A stretch of DNA of 11,584 nt, taken from assembly GCA_900550635.1 (NCBI GenBank), contig URSZ01000074.1, positions 1-11,584 of the forward strand, read 5' to 3'. Below are positions 6,609 to 11,584 of this stretch, in pieces. Position numbers and translations under genes: made by a program. The stretch is from an uncultured Prevotella sp. GTDB taxonomy: Bacteria > Bacteroidota > Bacteroidia > Bacteroidales > Bacteroidaceae. The notes beneath the pieces are model-generated. The model saw only the letters and a program-made list of their open reading frames with translations, ran no database searches and was not told the DNA's origin. Positions within the stretch are counted from its first letter, which is position 1. Each line of letters begins with the position of its first letter.

Positions 6609-9600
6609 TTACTTGACGAGTACTTTCTTCTTTCCTACGATGTAAATGCCCTTGCCAAGGTTGTCGGTGGCTTCGGAAGCCTTGACGTTGCGCTTCAGGA
6701 GCACGCCGTCGATTGTGTAGACGTCTACAATCTCGTTTTCATTATCAACTATTTCAACGTTCTTGATGTTGTTGATTACGCCGTTGATTGTAATGGTCTT
6801 GTCAATCGAACCGCCGAGGTCCTTAACCTTCGTTACGTCGATGTATCCGCTGCGGCCGGGTATCGTGTAACCGGCGTCGGTAGCTACATTGAGTATCGAG
6901 TTCTCGAAGTACAGGCTTGCCTGGCCTTTTATTGTCAATCCTTCGAGTGTACCTACAAGACCGTTGTAGTCAACTGCCGAAGTGTCAACAATTGCGTCAG
7001 CCTCTGCAGGCGGGAGAATGAATACAAGCGGCTGCTGTCCGTTTGCGTCGGGCTCCGCCAAGGTTTCGATAACGAACGGCTCGCCTGCCTCGAACTCAAA
7101 CTTCTCTGTGAGCGTGAGGGTGTACGACGGTTCGTCGCCTTCAGCGGCTTCGTTCTCTACAACGCTGTTGATTGCGTAGGTCTTGATGTCGCCGTTAATG
7201 TTGCTTATCATGTTGTCGCCCGTGAGGTCGAACGGCAGGGTTATAATGCTGGTCGACTGTGCCGGGAACCAGTTGATATTTACCATATCGCCGCTGTTTT
7301 CGAGCACGTCGTCAAACCTCCATGCCTGCTGGTGGTCGCCGTTGGCCGGGTAATTGAGCACTACGAACTCGGTGCCGTCAGCCTTGATACGGTCGAACGG
7401 GTCTTCAACGCCTTCCTGCTGCAGGGCGAAGCAACCCATGCCGTAGAAGTAGATGTTGTAAGGTGTCTGTTCATTGCTCATGAGAGGACTGTTGTCCGCT
7501 CCCGGTCCGCGATACGGGCCCCAGTACTGTCCGGTTCCGAGACTCTGAATAGCGTACTTCTGTTCCCAAGGCTTGGGTTCTTCGCCGTCTGCCGGCTCGT
7601 TGCCTTCAACGGGCACAAGACGCCAGATAGCGTAAATGTCGCGGTATTCATTGCCGGTGCCGTCCAAAGGATAAGGACCTATCCAGAGTTTAGCCCCTGC
7701 CGATACGTCGCCGAGGTATACAGGCTGGTCTAAGGCATACTCGCGCGTTGAGCCGCTCCTTATTACATACCATACGTAAGGCTCGGGCATGATTACGTGG
7801 CTCATGAATTCTTCATAAGAAGAGGTTATAACATCGGTAGCGGCGTTCACCTGTTCCTTGGTAGGCCGTTTGGGGTCGATGAGTGCGCGTCCATTGTCAA
7901 GGGCTGCGTCAAATGTCTCGACAGCCGAATAGTCGTCAACGTCGCCCACGAGGTCGCCCTCGGTAATGCCGCGCGAAAGGATTTCCTTGTATTCCTTGTA
8001 AAGCCCACACACTTCCGTCGTGTCGACGTATGCCTCCTGGAGCTTCTTAACAGCGGCCGCGAGCTCGTCGACCGGTGCTTCGGAATTGATGTCGCTGGCC
8101 GTGAAACCGGCATACTTGTCCATTACTTCCTTAAGCTCGTCGGCGGCAACGCGCACTTCCTCTATATAGTTATACTGTATGCTCTCCGGGTCGAGGCCAG
8201 TGTACATCTGGAACTCCGCTACGTTCCACGTAATACCCGTTATTTCGGGCACCACGAAGTCGCGGTTGTTTGCTACGCCGGGGTTGTCCTCATGGTTGTT
8301 GGCCGTCGAAGTGTTCTTAACAACGAAACGGATGTACTTGTACTCGCCGTTAAGCTCTATTACAGGCGAAGTGTAAGGTATCTCGGAGTACCCGCCGGTT
8401 GGGAATCCTTCGGTAAGCTCGGTTATGAACTGCCACTTCGATGTACCGTCGGCGCGTACATCATCGTAAAGCGAAGCGTCGTTCGTTGCATAGATTTCAA
8501 TATCGGTTGGGTTGTCGTGATATTCCGTGCCGTAGCGCGAGAAGTATTCGAAGAAGAACGACTTCACCGGCGCGGCGAGCGAAACGCTGAGGTTGTGGTA
8601 ACCCGCGCCGAGCGATTCTGAATATGTGTTCAGAATGAGTTCTTCCCACGATTCTTTCGTGGTTGTCGGTTCACGCATGGCAACGTTCCAAACGGAGTTG
8701 AAGCTCGTGGTTATGTCGCCGTCAATCATTGCGTCCAATCCGCCTTCTGCCGGGTCGACGCTGTTGGTGCTGAGCTGCGACACGTCGCTGATTAGGGCAA
8801 CGCGCGAACCGGTGGACTGGTCGTAAAGATTGGTGCCCGTTTCGAGGAGCGACTTAAGCTCGGTGTACAGCCCGCTGCGGTCAACGTAAAGCGTGTCGAC
8901 AAGGCGGTAAGCCGTTTGCAGGGCTGCGATGTCGGCTTCGGTAACGGTGCCGGCAGCAAGTTTCTCCTGCGACGCCGTTATTGCGGCTTCAAGAGCGTCG
9001 CACGCTTCCTTCATGCCGGGAACGGTGTAATATTGCGACTTCTCGGTAGGCGTCGGGTCGTAAATCTGGAATTCGCTGAAGTTGAACGTAACGCCCGTGG
9101 CCTGCGGCGACATGAACGAGCTGGCGCGCGGCGCGCCGGGTTCCATTGTCACGGTGTGCTTCACCACGAAGCGGAGGTACTTGTACGAGCCGCCGAGGTC
9201 GACTACGGACGACATGTAGTGTGCCAGAGGTATGCGGCCCGGGAAGTTGTAAACGTCGTCGGTCATGTCGGCTATCATGTCCCACTGCGCGGAGTCGGCA
9301 GCCGCCGTGCTTGCGCCGAGGGCGTCGTCGTTGGTACCGTACAGCGTCATGTGGTCGGGAGTGTCCCAATAACCGCCGGAACTCACGCGGCCGCGGAACT
9401 CGAAAGTTATCTGAGACACGGGTTCGTCGAGCGTGAACTGGAGGTTGTGCCAGCCGTAGCTCTCGCCCAGGACGGTGGGTGCTGCCATGGCTGCTTCCCA
9501 AACGGAATGGAATATCGTGTTGGTGTTGTTGTCGATGAGGCCTGCGTAAGTGGAGCCGTCGCCCGTGCTGTACGCATTGGAACTTATCTGGTCGGCACGG

Positions 9601-11141
9601 GTGATGAGCTTGGTGTATTCGTTGGCCTTCATGCGCGAGGTGTTCGCGCTGTCAAGGGCGAGGCTCATGTTCTCGCGCAACAGGGCTGTGGACCCTTCGG
9701 CGAGGAGCTTGTCGATGATTTCCTGGCTTGCGGGCTTGTGCAGAAGCCACACCGAGGCACTGTTGCTCACGCCGTCATACGTTACTATGCGCCCGCTTAT
9801 GCCCACGCCGTTTTCATGCCCTTCGGTATGGTATTCGATGTCGTTCAAGACGTTGGCTATGTGGTACTGCCCCACTACTGAACCGTCGGCTGTTATGGTC
9901 TGGTCTGTCACGTGCGTGGCCGTCATTGGCACGCGCTTCGACACGCCTTTCACCGAGCCGATGTATTGGCCGGAGGCAACGTTCTTTATGGAGTAGTAGC
10001 CGTTGTCTAATTTCTCGACGTACCACAGCTGTGTTGCGTCGAGCGAATCGGTGTTGGCCCAGCCGAGTTCACCCTGCGCGTTGACACACATGGATTTCGT
10101 AACGCCTTGCAGCCGCTGGTAATCGGGATAGCAGTTTATAAAATAATAATAGCCTGTATCAACGCCGTGTATTCCGTTTTCGATGAAGTCGGTGAGGGCG
10201 GCGCGCAACTGTGCCAGGTATTCGGCGCACTCGCTGTCGGCGGCACCATTGAACACCGCGCTTTCAGCCACCTCCCAGGCGGAGTAGGCGGCGGCATACT
10301 TGTCGGCATCGACATAGCCGGGGTCGGTGCCTATCTGGTAATCGTTGTTGTTCCACATGTTCTGCACGCTGTCAACAAGAGCCTGGAGCTCGTCGGCCGG
10401 GCCGGTGGACTCGCGCGGGGCATACACCTGGAACTCGCTTATGTCGAACGTAACGCCCGTAACGTCGGGAGCGGCAAAGGTGCGCTCTGCCGTCTGGTTC
10501 TGGTTGGTAGTGCCCTTAATCACGAAACGCAGGTATTGGAACGGCTCGGGCATGGTTATCTCGGGCGACTGGTACGGCTCCCTTATGACAACCTCGTTGG
10601 CGGGAAAGTTGCCGTTCTCGGGTGTGAGTTCGGTAATGAACGTCCACTGGTCCTGGTTGGAGTTCGACGTGCTTGCGGCCACCGACGGGTCGTTCGTTGC
10701 ATAAATGACCACGTGGTTGGGGTTGTCGTGGTACGTGGCGTTGTTGTTCCCCTTGTACTCGAAGCGGAACGTGCTGACCGGCGCACCGAGGGCAACCTGT
10801 ATGTTGTGGTAGCCAGGGTCGGTATTCACGCCGTTATAAAGCCCGGATAGTATCTGCACCCATTCGTCCTCCGTTATGCTGGCGTTTTTCATGCCGCCCG
10901 CGTCCCACACGGAGTGGAAGTAAGTGTTTACATCTCCGTCTATGAGGTTGGTGTATGGAACGGAATAATCCGTGTGCACACTGTTGAAGCTGAACTGGTC
11001 GCCCGAGGTTATCTGCGGCTCCCATATTATGTAGCCAGCCTTGGTGGCTTTCTTCTGCGGGCCGGTGTCGGCAAGAAGCGGACACAGCCACGTTCCCGGC
11101 AACAACATGCACAGGAGCGCTAATAAAATACTTCGCTTCAT
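6609..11141 (-). CDS. Giant secreted multimodular protein: three F5/8C modules, ricin-like domains, T9SS tail, no catalytic domain
   Basis: The protein is 1510 aa. Residues 1-24 are a signal peptide (MKRSILLALLCMLLPG...PLLA, probable cleavage before DTG). After a short linker the first F5/8 type C module starts at about residue 39, directly where the paralogue at 642-5948 has its EEP domain, so no enzyme domain is visible. F5/8C modules lie at about 39-243, 510-695 and 778-981. Their signatures are LIDGDVNTYFHSVW (66), LIDNNTNTIFHSVW (535, glycine lost) and MIDGDITTSFNSVW (805, histidine replaced by asparagine), hinting at different binding properties. Helical FIVAR-like linkers lie at 246-325, 704-770 and 990-1112. 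Ricin-like regions lie at 328-468 (QLW) and 1122-1277 (QAW). A beta-rich domain (1291-1455) is followed by a T9SS type A-like tail (DVYTIDGVLLKRNV...KGIYIVGKKKVLVK). It is likely a surface or secreted glycan-binding or adhesive protein; the ligand is unknown. The ATG at 11141 is chosen because it begins the signal peptide and sits about 100 nt behind a clear promoter. Confidence 0.92.
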   Translation of the reverse strand: MKRSILLALLCMLLPGTWLCPLLADTGPQKKATKAGYIIWEPQITSGDQFSFNSVHTDYSVPYTNLIDGDVNTYFHSVWDAGGMKNASITEDEWVQILSGLYNGVNTDPGYHNIQVALGAPVSTFRFEYKGNNNATYHDNPNHVVIYATNDPSVAASTSNSNQDQWTFITELTPENGNFPANEVVIREPYQSPEITMPEPFQYLRFVIKGTTNQNQTAERTFAAPDVTGVTFDISEFQVYAPRESTGPADELQALVDSVQNMWNNNDYQIGTDPGYVDADKYAAAYSAWEVAESAVFNGAADSECAEYLAQLRAALTDFIENGIHGVDTGYYYFINCYPDYQRLQGVTKSMCVNAQGELGWANTDSLDATQLWYVEKLDNGYYSIKNVASGQYIGSVKGVSKRVPMTATHVTDQTITADGSVVGQYHIANVLNDIEYHTEGHENGVGISGRIVTYDGVSNSASVWLLHKPASQEIIDKLLAEGSTALLRENMSLALDSANTSRMKANEYTKLITRADQISSNAYSTGDGSTYAGLIDNNTNTIFHSVWEAAMAAPTVLGESYGWHNLQFTLDEPVSQITFEFRGRVSSGGYWDTPDHMTLYGTNDDALGASTAAADSAQWDMIADMTDDVYNFPGRIPLAHYMSSVVDLGGSYKYLRFVVKHTVTMEPGAPRASSFMSPQATGVTFNFSEFQIYDPTPTEKSQYYTVPGMKEACDALEAAITASQEKLAAGTVTEADIAALQTAYRLVDTLYVDRSGLYTELKSLLETGTNLYDQSTGSRVALISDVSQLSTNSVDPAEGGLDAMIDGDITTSFNSVWNVAMREPTTTKESWEELILNTYSESLGAGYHNLSVSLAAPVKSFFFEYFSRYGTEYHDNPTDIEIYATNDASLYDDVRADGTSKWQFITELTEGFPTGGYSEIPYTSPVIELNGEYKYIRFVVKNTSTANNHEDNPGVANNRDFVVPEITGITWNVAEFQMYTGLDPESIQYNYIEEVRVAADELKEVMDKYAGFTASDINSEAPVDELAAAVKKLQEAYVDTTEVCGLYKEYKEILSRGITEGDLVGDVDDYSAVETFDAALDNGRALIDPKRPTKEQVNAATDVITSSYEEFMSHVIMPEPYVWYVIRSGSTREYALDQPVYLGDVSAGAKLWIGPYPLDGTGNEYRDIYAIWRLVPVEGNEPADGEEPKPWEQKYAIQSLGTGQYWGPYRGPGADNSPLMSNEQTPYNIYFYGMGCFALQQEGVEDPFDRIKADGTEFVVLNYPANGDHQQAWRFDDVLENSGDMVNINWFPAQSTSIITLPFDLTGDNMISNINGDIKTYAINSVVENEAAEGDEPSYTLTLTEKFEFEAGEPFVIETLAEPDANGQQPLVFILPPAEADAIVDTSAVDYNGLVGTLEGLTIKGQASLYFENSILNVATDAGYTIPGRSGYIDVTKVKDLGGSIDKTITINGVINNIKNVEIVDNENEIVDVYTIDGVLLKRNVKASEATDNLGKGIYIVGKKKVLVK
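6699..6740. repeat. Long exact direct repeat, right copy (gene 3' end)
   Basis: These 42 bases are identical to 732-773 and encode the same part of the T9SS sorting tail. The copies are 5967 bp apart in the same orientation. Confidence 0.9.
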
Positions 11142-11246
11142 AGGATTTGTTTTAATGGTTAATGAATATCTCATGTTTTTCAAGATTTGCGCAGCATTGG
11201 GTGAATGCAACGGGGCGCATTGGTACGGGCATACGCGTTCCCCGTC

Positions 11247-11278
11247 CAAATTTATAAATTGTTTTGCTTACCGGCAAA
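11247..11278 (-). promoter_or_regulatory. Bacteroidota-type promoter of the right large gene
   Basis: On the minus strand TTTG (11275-11278) is followed by 20 bases and then TAAATTTG (11247-11254), matching TTTG / TAnnTTTG. Transcription would start near 11240, giving a leader of about 100 nt. The distance from the -7 box to the ATG (106 bases) is identical to that of the left paralogue. No Shine-Dalgarno sequence is seen; the bases before the ATG are AT-rich. Confidence 0.75.
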
Positions 11279-11361
11279 CAAATATTATAAAAATAAACAG
11301 ACGTTTAAAGAATTTTAATTAATCACGGAAAGGCCGCCGCAAGCCCCGGTTAATACAGGGG

Positions 11362-11432
11362 CAAAAAAAGGTCTGACATATTTTAAAATACAAGGCACAT
11401 ATTTCGAAATATGTGCCTTGTATTTTTTCTTT
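11362..11432. repeat. Intergenic 21-bp-periodic element, copy C
   Basis: The copy begins with C followed by seven A (11362-11369), as in copy A. ACATATTT occurs at 11376-11383 and 11397-11404, 21 bp apart. At the third expected position the sequence is the inverted complement of unit 2, which creates a long perfect palindrome. Positions 11362-11410 match copy A at 45 of 49 bases. It lies about 90 bp upstream of the promoter of the right large gene. Confidence 0.82.
11385..11426. terminator. Perfect 42-bp palindrome, possible bidirectional terminator
   Basis: From AAAATACAAGGCACATATTT to its exact complement, every base pairs around the centre between 11405 and 11406. A transcript from either strand would form a stem of about 19 bp capped by TTCG. 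Each strand has a T-rich stretch after the hairpin: TTTTTT runs out to 11428 on the plus strand, and TTTTAAAATATG follows on the minus strand. It could stop transcription entering from either side. It may instead be a protein-binding palindrome, since the stem itself is AT-rich and less stable than the two gene terminators. The palindrome is certain; the function is inferred. Confidence 0.45.
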
Positions 11433-11433
11433 G

Positions 11434-11584
11434 CTCCGAGAGGGGGTTCGGAGGGCTTTTTGCGTTTTAACATTTCCGCCCTCGCGGGGCTGTTGCAACA
11501 CGTTAAAAGATACTGTTTCAAAAAGTGTGTCTCGGATAAAAGAAAAAAGTCTACAGATTTTTTAGATTTGCAAGAGATAAAAAC
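11434..11584. other. Unassigned window edge
   Basis: No gene is supported here. A weak hairpin, CTCCGA (11434-11439) with TCGGAG (11448-11453), followed by GGCTTTTT on the plus strand, could terminate a plus-strand gene, but none is visible to its left. The last 60 or so bases are AT-rich and contain direct and inverted short runs without a recognisable motif. A neighbouring gene or mobile-element end may begin beyond the window. Confidence 0.35.

Noticed and set aside
11315..11521. Short minus-strand frames with a 7-residue periodic pattern (HISKYV / CILKYV), also seen on the plus strand at 6120-6569
   Set aside because: The pattern is a by-product of the 21-bp DNA repeat, which is a multiple of three. 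There is no credible start signal and the flanks do not resemble protein.

Overview
The window looks like a chromosomal segment from a member of the Bacteroidales, plausibly a Muribaculaceae- or Prevotella-like gut lineage; this is inferred and not proven. The clues are TTTG / TAnnTTTG promoters, AT-rich leaders without a Shine-Dalgarno sequence, AT-rich intergenic DNA around more GC-rich genes, and giant secreted proteins ending in a type IX secretion (T9SS) type A-like sorting tail. Every gene I can support lies on the minus strand.

Layout from left to right. A tRNA-Thr(TGT) occupies 1-74. Just upstream of it in transcription is a small bacterial SRP RNA (about 79-177), with a good Bacteroidota promoter at 193-223, so the two RNAs probably form one transcription unit. 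An AT-rich gap follows (224-583). Then come two very large tandem paralogous genes, 642-5948 (1768 aa) and 6609-11141 (1510 aa). Each has its own intrinsic terminator (584-620 and 6541-6584) and its own promoter (-7 boxes at 6054-6061 and 11247-11254). The last 440 bases hold the promoter of the second gene, a long palindrome and unassigned AT-rich sequence.

The two large proteins share one architecture: signal peptide, F5/8 type C (discoidin-like) module, helical FIVAR-like linker, ricin-like beta-trefoil, F5/8C, helical linker, F5/8C, helical linker, ricin-like region, a beta-rich pre-terminal domain and a T9SS type A-like C-terminal sorting tail. The main difference is that the left protein carries an extra endonuclease/exonuclease/phosphatase (EEP, DNase I-like) domain of about 260 residues between the signal peptide and the first F5/8C module. 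The length difference between the two proteins (258 aa) is almost exactly that domain. The pair therefore reads as a surface or secreted phosphodiesterase-type enzyme on a multi-lectin scaffold, next to a twin made of the scaffold alone. Substrate and ligand cannot be read from the sequence.

All three intergenic regions contain one copy of an unusual element: three units spaced exactly 21 bp apart, each built round ACATATTT followed by an A-rich inverted half. In the rightmost copy this becomes a perfect 42-bp palindrome (11385-11426). I do not recognise it as a named family, and it is the most novel-looking signal here. I saw no transposase, CRISPR array or phage gene.
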